Of a stretch of DNA of 64,000 bases, positions 8,723 through 17,921 are shown one piece after another. The stretch covers positions 4,998,001-5,062,000 of the forward strand of contig NZ_CP071182.1 in assembly GCF_017298635.1 (NCBI RefSeq). Direction: 5' to 3'. Source of the stretch: Paenalicyclobacillus mengziensis (GTDB taxonomy: Bacteria; Bacillota; Bacilli; Alicyclobacillales; Alicyclobacillaceae). Made by a program: the position numbers and the translations under genes. The notes beneath the pieces were generated by a model that was given only the letters and a program-made list of their open reading frames with translations, searched no databases and had not been told where the DNA came from. Numbering within the stretch: the stretch's first letter is position 1; each line of letters starts with the position of its first letter.

Positions 8723-9706
8723 TTAATACGCAACAATTTTAAAGGCATTTTTTTCAACGAGCACAATCCCGCTTTCTGCACACTTCACTTGACTTCCTTT
8801 GGGTATCAACCATTTTTGCCCCGTAGACTGATTGGTGATGTAATCCCCATTGATGGAGAAAACATGTCCTTCTCCATCCACAAAAATGTCATTTGAGTGT
8901 TGAGGGCTATGGAACTGGACAACCTTTTGCGTCGCCCCATTTGCGTATTTTTTAATTTCTGTAATACCACGCTTACTCAGACTTCCAAAATAAATACTGT
9001 TGTTCATTTCCGCCAGCAATGTGGCGTTTCTCGCTACAGTGGTCGTACTTCCAGTCACTTCACTTTGTGCCACGATGGTATGAGCGGTGCTTTCCATATA
9101 CACCGTCATGTTTGTCTCTCCAACGGCCGCATGAAGGGGCGTCATCCCGTGAAAATATACATCATAAAAATTTCCATTCGTATCAAAACGGTACGCCGCG
9201 TTGTCTATCCCATTTCCGACGATGACGTACGTGTCGTTCGTATAAGGGCTAAATCCAATTGATTGAACCTGATACCCACTGAACTGGTGGATCTCGTGCT
9301 TTTGCCCACTGGCTAAATCATAGCGATACAAAGTCAGGATTCCCCCAGACTTTGTGACGACGAATACGCTGCGATTTTCTATCCATTTCACGTACACGAT
9401 GGGGCTCGGGAAGGCAACGGTTTGCGTTGTTTTTGCTGGCACGCTGGTGATCTTTAGTTCGTGAGAAAATGTAACATAAGCTAGGAAGTTCCCATCGTTC
9501 GATACGCCCATTAAGGAAGTGTTTTGTACGCCTGGGGCCGGGATGGCGTGGGATGGGTTTAAGGTATTGATGCTTTTTTGAACCATTCGAACTGCGGGTT
9601 TCATGGTCACCACTTCGCGATGATACACGGCGCCTTCCGCGACACTCGTTCCAACGGTTAACAATACACCCCATATTGCGATTGCCGTCCATGATGACTT
9701 TTTCAT
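8723..9706 (-). CDS. Secreted beta-propeller-like protein, unknown function
   Basis: A 327-residue protein with a signal peptide (MKKSSWTAIAIWGVLLTVG, processing near AEG). Short repeating units with aromatic and glycine-rich turns (for example ISNDGNFLAYVTF-type and IGFSPYTNDTYVIVG) suggest a beta-propeller of the TolB/WD40-like kind. The start follows AAGGAG at a good distance. It lies 15 bp downstream of the phosphodiester glycosidase-like gene at 9722 and is probably in one operon with it, consistent with joint work on an envelope or exported glycan. That functional link is inference. Confidence 0.6.
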   Translation of the reverse strand: MKKSSWTAIAIWGVLLTVGTSVAEGAVYHREVVTMKPAVRMVQKSINTLNPSHAIPAPGVQNTSLMGVSNDGNFLAYVTFSHELKITSVPAKTTQTVAFPSPIVYVKWIENRSVFVVTKSGGILTLYRYDLASGQKHEIHQFSGYQVQSIGFSPYTNDTYVIVGNGIDNAAYRFDTNGNFYDVYFHGMTPLHAAVGETNMTVYMESTAHTIVAQSEVTGSTTTVARNATLLAEMNNSIYFGSLSKRGITEIKKYANGATQKVVQFHSPQHSNDIFVDGEGHVFSINGDYITNQSTGQKWLIPKGSQVKCAESGIVLVEKNAFKIVAY

Positions 9707-9721
9707 TGCTTCTGCTCCTTG

Positions 9722-10633
9722 CTATTTCACGATGATGGCGGTGGCCACTTTTCTCTCGCCCAGGACATCTGTGGGTTCGTTAATAAGTTTTCCTTTCAAA
9801 ATCATCGTCGCCGACGATCCACCATCTAAATTTGCCCCGATAACTGCCCCGTTTTGCAGCAATACATCGGCCATGTCTTGCAGACTTGCTCCAACGTTGC
9901 CCGGACCGTTTTCGTAACGCCCATTGGTCACAATCAGCAGCACGGTTCCGTTGGCTTTTTGGCCGATCACGGTCCGCGGCGCGTAGCCCCACCCACCGTT
10001 CCCCTGTACGATGTCTTGTCCATTTTGCACCAACACGGGGTAGAAAGATAAGGCTTGTGTCACATCCATATTTTTCAATTGGTCGTAAGAATAGTCTCCA
10101 GCAATCATTTTTCCGCGTGAGGTAAACCCAATGATGGGCTGTGGCCCTAAACCACTTTTGTTCATCAAATTTCCATTCGTGATGACAATGCCGTCGGGAA
10201 ACCCGCCGGTCCCCCTCCAGTCATTGGAGTCTGTGAATGATCCGCCGTTGATGCCAGCAACCGCATGATTGTCATTGACAAACTGCGAGACGGTTTCACC
10301 GACGCTTCCTTTGTATTTGGTCATGGCAACTTGTACACGCAAAGGGTTGCTAATTTCCATGACCGTTGCCGTGAAACCGGGATATTTTTCCGTTTTGACA
10401 AAAATGCCGTTTGAATCGGTATCATGACTGACCGAAAGTGGAATCGGGGCTTCAAATCCAGTGTCGACGAAATTCTCTCGTGGCGGCAACGTCTTCACGA
10501 TAGTTTTTGGCGGCGTCGGTTTTGGCAGAAAGTGATGAATCGCTGTTCCCAGCAACATCACATAAACTGCCGAAACCACAAAAATGGGTATGATTCGCCT
10601 ACGAGCCCTTTTTCTCCTGTGTTTTTTCTTCAA
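9722..10633 (-). CDS. Phosphodiester glycosidase (NAGPA-domain) family exported protein
   Basis: A 303-residue protein. An arginine/lysine-rich start is followed by one membrane segment (residues 15-35), then a NAGPA-type domain with the family's hallmarks: AVAGINGGSF, GFPDGIVITNG, PRTVIGQKANG, and ANLDGGSSATM near the end. Members hydrolyse phosphodiester-linked sugars or are linked to exopolysaccharide. The signal anchor places the domain outside the cell. Start is TTG at 10633, preceded by AAAGGAG. It is the first gene of a two-gene unit with 8723. The 10634-10894 region upstream holds no gene I can support. Confidence 0.82.
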   Translation of the reverse strand: MKKKHRRKRARRRIIPIFVVSAVYVMLLGTAIHHFLPKPTPPKTIVKTLPPRENFVDTGFEAPIPLSVSHDTDSNGIFVKTEKYPGFTATVMEISNPLRVQVAMTKYKGSVGETVSQFVNDNHAVAGINGGSFTDSNDWRGTGGFPDGIVITNGNLMNKSGLGPQPIIGFTSRGKMIAGDYSYDQLKNMDVTQALSFYPVLVQNGQDIVQGNGGWGYAPRTVIGQKANGTVLLIVTNGRYENGPGNVGASLQDMADVLLQNGAVIGANLDGGSSATMILKGKLINEPTDVLGERKVATAIIVK

Positions 10634-10894
10634 CGTGTTCTCCTTTAGGACCCATCAGGACCCATCGGCTGTATTTCTTGGTTCATTTCGCCTCTACTTT
10701 CGGAACCTCGTCATATTGTACCTCGACTATAGACGAAAATCCTGCAAGCGGCGCTAATATTCGCTGTTATTCAGACCAAACATGGGTTGAGGCAAACGGT
10801 TTGTAGGATTGGCATCCGCCGCTGCCAGCAGGCAGAAATGCGCAGCAGTGAGTCTGCTATTTTTTCTTGATAGTACAAACCAACTCGCGTGTAA

Positions 10895-11430
10895 TTACAC
10901 TGGTAGCCGCTTTCGGATGAGGCGGCACTGACCGCGATGGTTCACTTCGTCTTCAAAGACATGAAACCACGTCCAGTGGTTGTTCCAGCTGCGATTCTCG
11001 CCAAGGGATTCTTCCTCTGCTAACCACTCATCGGTAAGATTGCCTAACGCCGCAAGCCTGCGAGTGCGAACCCGTTCCAGCCTGTTAAGGTAATAGGAGA
11101 GATAGTGCCCCCGAATGATCTTCCCGGTTTCACCCAATTCCAAAGCTGGCTTCCATTCTTCCTCTTCCTGTGGAGTCATGTCGCGTTTTCCAATCGATTG
11201 AACATAATACCACGTCGCGACGCTTGCAGAATGGCTGAGCAAGGCAAAGATTGAGTTGGTGAGTTGGCATTCTCGTCCATTCGGTAATCGAGCCGTTCAA
11301 CCGTCAGACCTTTTACGGCATCAAGTGTGATCCACCAAGCATAATTCATCATCGAGACCAGTCGCCCGATTTCTGGAGTGAATCATCCGGGAATTTCTGC
11401 AATGTGGTACAAGCGTTGCAGAAGCTGCAT
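10895..11430 (-). pseudogene. DinB/DUF664-family gene, inactivated
   Basis: The ATG at 11430 follows a good ribosome site (CAGGAGGAATCAACG) and begins MQLLQRLYHIAEIPG. An in-frame TGA follows, then the frame continues FTPEIGRLVSMMNYAWWITLDAVKG until a shift near 11250. After that, the family's C-terminal hallmark NHWTWFHVFEDEVNHRGQ is read in another frame down to 10895. DinB/DUF664 proteins are four-helix metal-binding bundles, often thiol-linked transferases. One nonsense codon and one frameshift together make it a pseudogene. Confidence 0.8.
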
Positions 11431-11664
11431 CGTTGATTCCTCCTGTCTACAGGACAGGATGTGGATTCCATTCGACACCACTGGTACTATCTCTAGGGCC
11501 ACGATGGATAAGGAGGAGGCAACTCTGAGCCATGCATGAATATTCAAAGATGATCACTGCGCAGTTACTGCGTTCGTCTTGCGAAGCTCACGGGACATGT
11601 CGATGCGATGGCCTCTGCACCGACAGTTGGTGTGAAATCGCCGGGGACACTCGTCATGGTGATG

Positions 11665-12114
11665 GGCTGTCGGCGAAACTTGGTAAGCCCCACGAGGGCA
11701 GTCTCGTGGATGCGGTTTGCAATCCCCTGAGTGGCGTGGCGTTTCCACACTTTCGGCCAAGCGTAGGCCCGTTTACTCCACTCCGGCAGCAAGCACAGCG
11801 GTTGTCCGTCCTTGGTAACTGGCAGTACCGTACGTACAGGATGTAAAATCGACACCAATGCCGACAATGTCCTGACCGGAAACCCCGGCGAAACGGAGGA
11901 TTTCGGGAATCCCCTTCTCAAGCACTTCAATGTAATCCCCCGGGTGCTGTATAGCCCAATCCGGAAGAAGCTTCTCGCCTGTTCCTGGAAGGACGTCTTC
12001 AATCACACCGTGTCTGTATGGCACCGTAAAAGAAGCAATTTCTTTGTTGTTTTCGATATACAGGAGGACAATGCGGCCAGCTCCGCTACCGTAGTCCACT
12101 CTGATGGAGTACAT
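11665..12114 (-). pseudogene. L-ribulokinase (AraB-like) gene remnant
   Basis: The first ~100 codons from the ATG at 12114 match the start of ribulokinase (VDYGSGAGRIVL, then WAIQHPGDYIEVLEKGIPEI, then VGIGVDFTSCT). After a frameshift near 11810 the homology continues in another frame as DGQPLCLLPEWSKRAYAWPKVWK and ATQGIANRIHETAL, then disappears. The rest of the ~550-residue FGGY kinase is absent. The remnant begins 12 bp after the stop of the apnL-like gene, so a kinase gene was probably once the last gene of this sugar operon. The DNA between it and 11430 has no gene. Confidence 0.85.
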
Positions 12115-12126
12115 CTTTCATCACTC

Positions 12127-13986
12127 CTAATTTGTTGTGATTAAAGCGGTACCGCAACTTGGAAGATACAGGGAAACCATTGATTTCAATACGTCGCTAT
12201 CAAGTTTTACCATACCTTGGGTCGTGAGTTGATGAACCGCAAATGTATTTGACGGGGCTTCCTCAAATTTGACGTTGACTAGGCGTTCCGAATCGGTGAG
12301 GTTTGCTAGAAAGACCTTTGTGACGTCATCAAATTTGGTCGCGAGGCAATGGATACCTCTATCCGAAGTTTGCGTATCTAGTACGTGGGGACGGGCTGCG
12401 GATTGCAACTCCGATAGGAATCGATACACAGGCGTGGTGTGCGTTGTTTGATCACCGGTCATCCCGTGATGTGAATAAGTAACTGCGAACACCCCTGTCT
12501 GACTCAGGGCATCAATACTACCTAACATCCATGCTGCATAGAAGTTAGAATGGTACAGCGCATCGTCAGCATCGATGACAGGATTATCCTCAGAAATCAC
12601 AAAATCCGCGTTAAATCGCGGGAACAACGTCACGGGACCAACATGGATGGGAACATCTCTACGCATGTAACGCGCTATATCCATAACCATTTGCCTTTGC
12701 GCGTTCAAAGTCTCGACTATAGAGAGGAGGTCCCTCATATGCACCGTAGGCGACACTCCGAACGATACTGAGTCAACATGTTGTTCGCATATCGTGGACC
12801 GATTCAGTTGCGCGTAGTGACCCCTGGTTCCTCCACAGATCCCAACCCGCTTAGGCAGAGTATCCAGTTTATGTTGTGCCATCTGAACAGCATGCTCCGA
12901 CGTCACTGAACCGCCGCCACAGTACAGCGTTAGGGGTAGGCATACTCCACTTTTGCTGGTTAGCTCAAGCAGCTGGTGTAGATTTTGGAGGTGCCCAACG
13001 CCATCAACCTCTAAGGCGAGTTTCAATTGACTCTTTCGGGCCAATGTGAGGTCATTCGATAGCGTTGTTTCCCAGTCCGGAGCAGCGAGATCCAGTTGTT
13101 TATGTACATGATCAACCCTTGAGTCAGAGATAAGATGGTCCAGGTCAACTCCATCAACGGCTGCGGGTACTGTGACACCGATATAGGGTAATTGGCATCG
13201 AATTCGCTGAGGTACGAGAACCGTCGCTGTCTCGTTTTCTCTAGTTTGCGATTGTGGATGGACAGCCGACCGCGATTCTAACTGGACTGTCGATTCCAAG
13301 GCTTGCAATTTCAGTGTGACTTGTTGCGATGCGAGCGTTCCAGCAGCTCTAATGACGGGTTTAGGTAAGTGAAGCGGTGTGCAATATGTCTTGAAAGAAT
13401 CGTCGCTCCAGTTCCGCTGATCCTCCATTTCAAAAACATCTCCATCAACCTTCAATTCGGCGTAAACCGTATGACTCGGCATCCATCTCAGACCCGAAAT
13501 ATCAGTAAATGGCTGATTAGCGGAGATGTATGCAGGAAACTTGCCCTGCGTAGCCTTCCCGTTTGTGTGGTAAACGCGCAACTCCTGCCCGGCTAATTCA
13601 CAGCCATGCAAGATGCACAGCCCAAGTCGATTCGTCTTACACTCTTTTGTCGCCTTTGCACTGAACTGATATGTCAAAGTATCCCCAGCCCGTGCCTGAA
13701 TACAAACCAAACATTCAAGGCCTACGGACGGAGAATCATAGTGAAGATGAACGTCCACACGGAAAGAATCACGTTGTTGGGCAAAATGAGACTCGGTGTG
13801 CACAGGCGACACCTCATGCCACATCTCATCCCGGACGGTGAAATAGATACCTTTGAGCACTTCGGTACCATTGTAACGGATGTTTCGGATATACGCGTCG
13901 TGAACCACAGCTGTAAGTGCCCCGCCCTGTAAGGTGGTAAGTCTCGGGAACCTTACCTCTGACACGTTCCTCTCCGGTATGGACAT
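12127..13986 (-). CDS. apnL: D-apionolactonase-like protein (ApnL family)
   Basis: A 619-residue cytoplasmic protein without signal peptide. An N-terminal beta-rich part (about 1-270) is followed by a likely TIM-barrel-like part (about 290-560; LPKRVGICGGTRGHYAQLN, FNADFVISEDNP) and a short C-terminal beta domain. The length and overall layout fit the D-apionate lactonase family, which opens D-apionolactone to D-apionate. The assignment rests mainly on neighbours (ApnO-like and OiaC-like genes, sugar ABC transporter). It starts 30 bp after the permease gene and follows GGGGGAGGG, so it is the last intact gene of the transporter operon. Alternative: another sugar lactonase or glycosidase. Confidence 0.65.
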   Translation of the reverse strand: MSIPERNVSEVRFPRLTTLQGGALTAVVHDAYIRNIRYNGTEVLKGIYFTVRDEMWHEVSPVHTESHFAQQRDSFRVDVHLHYDSPSVGLECLVCIQARAGDTLTYQFSAKATKECKTNRLGLCILHGCELAGQELRVYHTNGKATQGKFPAYISANQPFTDISGLRWMPSHTVYAELKVDGDVFEMEDQRNWSDDSFKTYCTPLHLPKPVIRAAGTLASQQVTLKLQALESTVQLESRSAVHPQSQTRENETATVLVPQRIRCQLPYIGVTVPAAVDGVDLDHLISDSRVDHVHKQLDLAAPDWETTLSNDLTLARKSQLKLALEVDGVGHLQNLHQLLELTSKSGVCLPLTLYCGGGSVTSEHAVQMAQHKLDTLPKRVGICGGTRGHYAQLNRSTICEQHVDSVSFGVSPTVHMRDLLSIVETLNAQRQMVMDIARYMRRDVPIHVGPVTLFPRFNADFVISEDNPVIDADDALYHSNFYAAWMLGSIDALSQTGVFAVTYSHHGMTGDQTTHTTPVYRFLSELQSAARPHVLDTQTSDRGIHCLATKFDDVTKVFLANLTDSERLVNVKFEEAPSNTFAVHQLTTQGMVKLDSDVLKSMVSLYLPSCGTALITTN

Positions 13987-14016
13987 CGGTTGCCCTCCCC
14001 CTCTATTCAGAAAACC

Positions 14017-15012
14017 TTACGACAGAGGCTGTGTTCGGCCCTTGAGCCTTGAGGAAAGCACAGACCAAAATGAAAGATTTAAGCGTTGCGAGGTACGGAG
14101 AGTATCAAAAGTGACACCAATAAGAATAATGACCCCGATGACCAGTGGTTGCCAGTAACTACTAACATTTAGAATATTCAGACCATCGCTAATTGTCCCG
14201 ATTAACACAGCCCCAATGAGGGCACCTCCAACGCTGCCAATGCCTCCGAACAAACTCACCCCGCCGACAACTGCTGCGGCTATCGAGAAAAACAAATCGT
14301 TCCCTGAGCCAGCCGTCGGATATCCAGACATCAAACGAGACGCGTCAATGATACCGCACACACCTGAGGTAAACCCGCTAACGATGTACACCAAAAGGTC
14401 AACACGCGCCGTATTGACGCCAGCGAGTCTAGCCGATTCACGGTTACCTCCCACCGCGTAGATCTGCATTCCCACCACGGTCTTGGCCAGCAGAATGTAG
14501 GCAAGAATAGCCACCACAACTAGAATAATCACGGGAACCGGTACTCCCAGGAGATAGCCACTGCCGATGTTACCGAAAGACTCCTGCGTTATTGCAATTG
14601 GGTTGGCTTGGGTGACTATCATAGGTATACTTGCAGCAACACTCATAGTTGCGAAAGTAACAATAAATGGCGGCACCTTTACATAGTGAATAATCAAACC
14701 GTTGAATAGCCCCATGAGCAGCGTTGATATAACAGCCACAATCAGAGATAGCCATATAGACCCGTGGTGCTCCAAAATGAGCGCTGAAAGTACTCCCGAT
14801 AAGGCAATACCGGAACCGACCGACAGGTCAATTCCCGCGGTCAACAAAACAAATGTCTCACCAATGGACAATAAAGCAATGACGGTTGCATTAAGCAGCA
14901 GTGTTGAGAGATTTGATGCTGTGAAGAATTCTGGAGACATCAAACTTAGGATAAGCCCAACAAGGACCAGTACGGCCAAAATACCAATTTCATCCGGAAT
15001 TTTTCGTTTCAT
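14017..15012 (-). CDS. Sugar ABC transporter permease (RbsC-like)
   Basis: A 331-residue membrane protein with about eight to ten hydrophobic segments. It has the RbsC/AraH signatures LTAGIDLSVGSGIALSGVL and AVVGGVSLFGGIGSVGG. In this transporter class the permease forms a homodimer with the double-ABC ATPase. Its ATG (15012-15010) overlaps the ATPase stop by four bases (ATGA), so translation is coupled. Given the neighbours, the substrate may be D-apiose or D-apionate (inference). Confidence 0.88.
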   Translation of the reverse strand: MKRKIPDEIGILAVLVLVGLILSLMSPEFFTASNLSTLLLNATVIALLSIGETFVLLTAGIDLSVGSGIALSGVLSALILEHHGSIWLSLIVAVISTLLMGLFNGLIIHYVKVPPFIVTFATMSVAASIPMIVTQANPIAITQESFGNIGSGYLLGVPVPVIILVVVAILAYILLAKTVVGMQIYAVGGNRESARLAGVNTARVDLLVYIVSGFTSGVCGIIDASRLMSGYPTAGSGNDLFFSIAAAVVGGVSLFGGIGSVGGALIGAVLIGTISDGLNILNVSSYWQPLVIGVIILIGVTFDTLRTSQRLNLSFWSVLSSRLKGRTQPLS

Positions 15013-16556
15013 GATGATAAAACCTCCCCGACTGCCAGGTTTCTAAGGTCAGTAGCCGACACGTTCTTTGTAGGAATCAGTCCCGTGCGACAGCTCCCTC
15101 CAGTAAATACCATGACATCATCACTAACCTTCAAAATCTCCTCTTCCTCAGTGGAAACCACAATAATTCCAGCCCTTTTTGTCTCTGCCCAGCGACGAAT
15201 AATTTGATAAATTTCGTCCTTAATGCCAATGTCGATACCCTTAGTTGGCTCATCGAGTAGTAGAATGGCAGGTTCCTGCAATGAAGCCCTCGCAAATAAA
15301 ATCTTTTGCTGGTTTCCTCCACTGAGAAACTTCATCGGACGGTGAATGTCGCCTCGAACCTGCAGGCCTTGAAGCTCCTCTTGAACAACACGACGAAGTT
15401 TCCGCTGCCTAACGAAGCCTGCCTTAGAATATCTTGCGTACACTGGCAAGACAGCATTTGCAATACAATCTAATTGAGGCACAAAACCATTGACGCGTCG
15501 ATCCTCCGTTAAAAAGGCGATGCCATGTGCAATTGCACGCCTAGGATCTTTTGGAACGAAAAGCTTTCCATCAATGCGAATCTCACCTGCGGTTACCTTG
15601 TCTAATCCATATAGGGCACGTAAGAATTCCGTGCGACCAGCTCCGACCAGTCCATATATGCCGATGATTTGACCTGGTCTTACAGTCACTGAGATATCAT
15701 TAACAACCTTCGTTGTCAGATTCTTAACTTCTAGTATCGGTTTCTCTTGTCGGTCCTCTGTCTGCTGTATAGTATCGACCTCGTCTGACATCGCCAGGTC
15801 TAAGGTGTCATGGGTCTCGGTTACACCGGCTGTATTCGTGTTCCCCACGACGTAACGTATGACATCAGCCCGTGGAGTCTCAGAGGTGCGTCCCGAGAGG
15901 ACCAATTCTCCGTCACACAACACGTGGATATTATCTGACACCGTGTACACTTCGTTTAGTTTGTGAGTAACCAAAATAATACCGACATTTTGCTCATCTG
16001 CGATGCGTCGAATGGTTGCAAGAAACAGGTCAATTTGATGGTATTCCAGCGACGTTGTCGGTTCATCCAGAAACAGAAATTTCGCATCCCTTTGTAGAGC
16101 AGAGATGATCTCCAGGAGCTGTTTTTGGGCATGAGACAGTCTGCCTACCTTTATATCAGGAGGTATATTTAAACCATATTTGTTTAGGATAGTACTCGCA
16201 GCTTTCCACATAGCTGTTCTATTCAGGAACAACCCGTGTCTGGGTTCCTGACCAAGAAACATGTTGTCCGCCGCCGTAAGGTGGTCGATAATACGGAGTT
16301 CTTGGTACACACACGCAATGCCGTGATTGTATGCGTCACTAGGGGAGAAAAATTTCAGACTTTGGTCATCCATCAGGATCTCTCCCGTATCAGGACGCTC
16401 GACACCTGCTAACATACGTAGAAGTGTAGATTTGCCTGCACCATTGTGTCCAACGAGAGCATGGATTTCTCCCGAAGAAAACGTCAGATTAATACCCTTT
16501 AGAACAACATTCGCGTTATAGGACTTATATAAGCCCGACACTCGCATCTCAGACAT
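15009..16556 (-). CDS. Sugar ABC transporter ATP-binding protein (RbsA-like, two ABC domains)
   Basis: A ~515-residue protein with two ABC domains in tandem. The first has Walker A GHNGAGKST and Walker B FLFLDEPTT. In the second the Walker A is degenerate (GLVGAGRTEF), as is normal in RbsA/MglA, and the signature LSGGNQQKI is followed by LLLDEPTKGID. The first domain's signature is changed (LSHAQKQLLEI). The start ATG at 16556 follows AGGTGG; a longer frame without a better site extends to 16652. It energises uptake through the permease at 14017. Confidence 0.9.
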   Translation of the reverse strand: MSEMRVSGLYKSYNANVVLKGINLTFSSGEIHALVGHNGAGKSTLLRMLAGVERPDTGEILMDDQSLKFFSPSDAYNHGIACVYQELRIIDHLTAADNMFLGQEPRHGLFLNRTAMWKAASTILNKYGLNIPPDIKVGRLSHAQKQLLEIISALQRDAKFLFLDEPTTSLEYHQIDLFLATIRRIADEQNVGIILVTHKLNEVYTVSDNIHVLCDGELVLSGRTSETPRADVIRYVVGNTNTAGVTETHDTLDLAMSDEVDTIQQTEDRQEKPILEVKNLTTKVVNDISVTVRPGQIIGIYGLVGAGRTEFLRALYGLDKVTAGEIRIDGKLFVPKDPRRAIAHGIAFLTEDRRVNGFVPQLDCIANAVLPVYARYSKAGFVRQRKLRRVVQEELQGLQVRGDIHRPMKFLSGGNQQKILFARASLQEPAILLLDEPTKGIDIGIKDEIYQIIRRWAETKRAGIIVVSTEEEEILKVSDDVMVFTGGSCRTGLIPTKNVSATDLRNLAVGEVLSS

Positions 16557-16603
16557 CTGTCCACCACCTAGCATCATCAGGTTTGAGTCTGTCATGGAAA
16601 AAC

Positions 16604-16632
16604 GACAGTGCCTGAGCGACGCAGGCACTGTC
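16604..16632 (-). terminator. Hairpin between binding-protein and ATPase genes
   Basis: Perfect 11-bp stem GACAGTGCCTG/CAGGCACTGTC with a 7-base loop, followed on the minus strand by GTTTTT. It sits 24 bp after the binding-protein gene and before the ATPase gene. Such partial terminators keep binding-protein mRNA in excess over the membrane components. Confidence 0.75.
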
Positions 16633-16655
16633 ATGTACAACGTGCGATCCAACCC

Positions 16656-17687
16656 CTAGCCGAAACTCTTGGCATACGCGGCCTGCGCGTTATCCTTCGT
16701 CACGCCTGGAACAGGCGCAAGGACTTCTGCGGGAACGGTACCGCCGTTAAGATATTTCACAATGTTACCAAGTTCAATTTTTGCCTCCTCGGTTGGAACC
16801 TGTTGTGCCCCACCTTTAAAAATGGAGTTGTTTTTGATCGCTTGAATATTGGGACGGGCACTTGAAAAACCAAACAGGAATACTTTACCGACCTTGTTTT
16901 CACTTTTGATCGCTTGAAGGACACCCTGGGAATCGGGACCATTGTCAGAAAACACAATATTGATATTTGGGTGCCCGGTTAACATCTCCGTGCCCACAGA
17001 AAGTCCCGTGGTCGGCGCCGCTTTACCGTCCTGCGTAGCCACAACCTTGATGCCAGGATACTGCTTGATGACATTGAGAAATCCCTGATCTCTTTCACGG
17101 CATGATTGCGCCTCGGGAAAGTTTACAACACCAACGGTTGCTTTAGGGTTCGATCCAAGATAGGCGATTAATTCCTGACCAATGACCTGCCCACCCTTAT
17201 AGTTATCTGACTGTACAACCTCAACCTCTTTGGCACCTTCTTGTTTCATAAGTTGCGAATTTGCATTGGAATCAATGAAGAAAACAGGAATGTGAGCGTT
17301 GTTGAGTTGCTTGACCGCCGACACGATGGAATCCGAATTCTGTGGTGCAATCACGACCGCGTTCACTTTCTGGTTAATGAAACTCTCAATTTGGGCTAAC
17401 TGAGTTGCCTGATCACCGTTCGCTGAAGAGACGTGAACCGTGACACCGTCTTTGGTAGCGTTTTCTTCAAAGCTCTGCTTCATTGCGGCAAAGTACGGAT
17501 TCGTCAGCGTGTACATAGAGACACCGATAACGTACTGCTTGTGTGATGAAGTTCCTGTCGATTTACTACCGCCTCCTGAACTATTTGCGGTGTTGGAAGT
17601 TCCAGTTTGACCGCACGCTGTAAGAAGTCCTGCTGCTAGCGCAATCGAAGCAACCGCCATCGTAGCTCTTGCCTTTTTCACGTTCAT
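16656..17687 (-). CDS. Sugar-binding lipoprotein of the ABC transporter (RbsB-like)
   Basis: A ~343-residue protein with a lipoprotein signal (hydrophobic stretch, then LLTACGQ with the lipid-modified Cys). A Ser/Gly/Thr-rich linker leads to a periplasmic-binding type 1 domain (YVIGVSMYTLTNPYFAAMKQ, VVIAPQNSDSI, HIPVFFID). The start at 17687 follows GGGGGG. It is the first gene of the operon running to apnL. The ligand is a monosaccharide or sugar acid; D-apiose or D-apionate is suggested only by context. Confidence 0.88.
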   Translation of the reverse strand: MNVKKARATMAVASIALAAGLLTACGQTGTSNTANSSGGGSKSTGTSSHKQYVIGVSMYTLTNPYFAAMKQSFEENATKDGVTVHVSSANGDQATQLAQIESFINQKVNAVVIAPQNSDSIVSAVKQLNNAHIPVFFIDSNANSQLMKQEGAKEVEVVQSDNYKGGQVIGQELIAYLGSNPKATVGVVNFPEAQSCRERDQGFLNVIKQYPGIKVVATQDGKAAPTTGLSVGTEMLTGHPNINIVFSDNGPDSQGVLQAIKSENKVGKVFLFGFSSARPNIQAIKNNSIFKGGAQQVPTEEAKIELGNIVKYLNGGTVPAEVLAPVPGVTKDNAQAAYAKSFG

Positions 17688-17815
17688 ATCCCCCCGGATT
17701 GATGTACGAATATCCATCGTATCGATGGTTGTTGCTGCGCTACTCGGAGTGTAGCACAGCGGATATATCCTGAAGTTTCGTATCTTCGTAGTGTTTTGAG
17801 AATAGCAAACGCCTC

Positions 17816-17856
17816 TTGACTTTGTCAATACAAAATGAATATACTTTGTATACAAA
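17816..17856 (+). promoter_or_regulatory. Promoter with overlapping palindrome upstream of apnO-like gene
   Basis: A candidate sigma-A promoter has TTGACT at 17816-17821, an 18-bp spacer and TATACT at 17840-17845. It overlaps a perfect 12-bp palindrome TTTGTATACAAA at 17845-17856. The palindrome resembles sites used by FadR-type (FCD) GntR regulators, and such a regulator is encoded at 20423. A second small palindrome, TTGAT-GT-ATCAA, lies near 17874-17885. The site sits between the divergent halves of the sugar cluster. Confidence 0.55.
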
Positions 17857-17921
17857 ATGATTGAAAATTCATTTTGATGTATCAAGCCCGAACAACACGG
17901 GTTGTGGAAGGAGAATATAAC

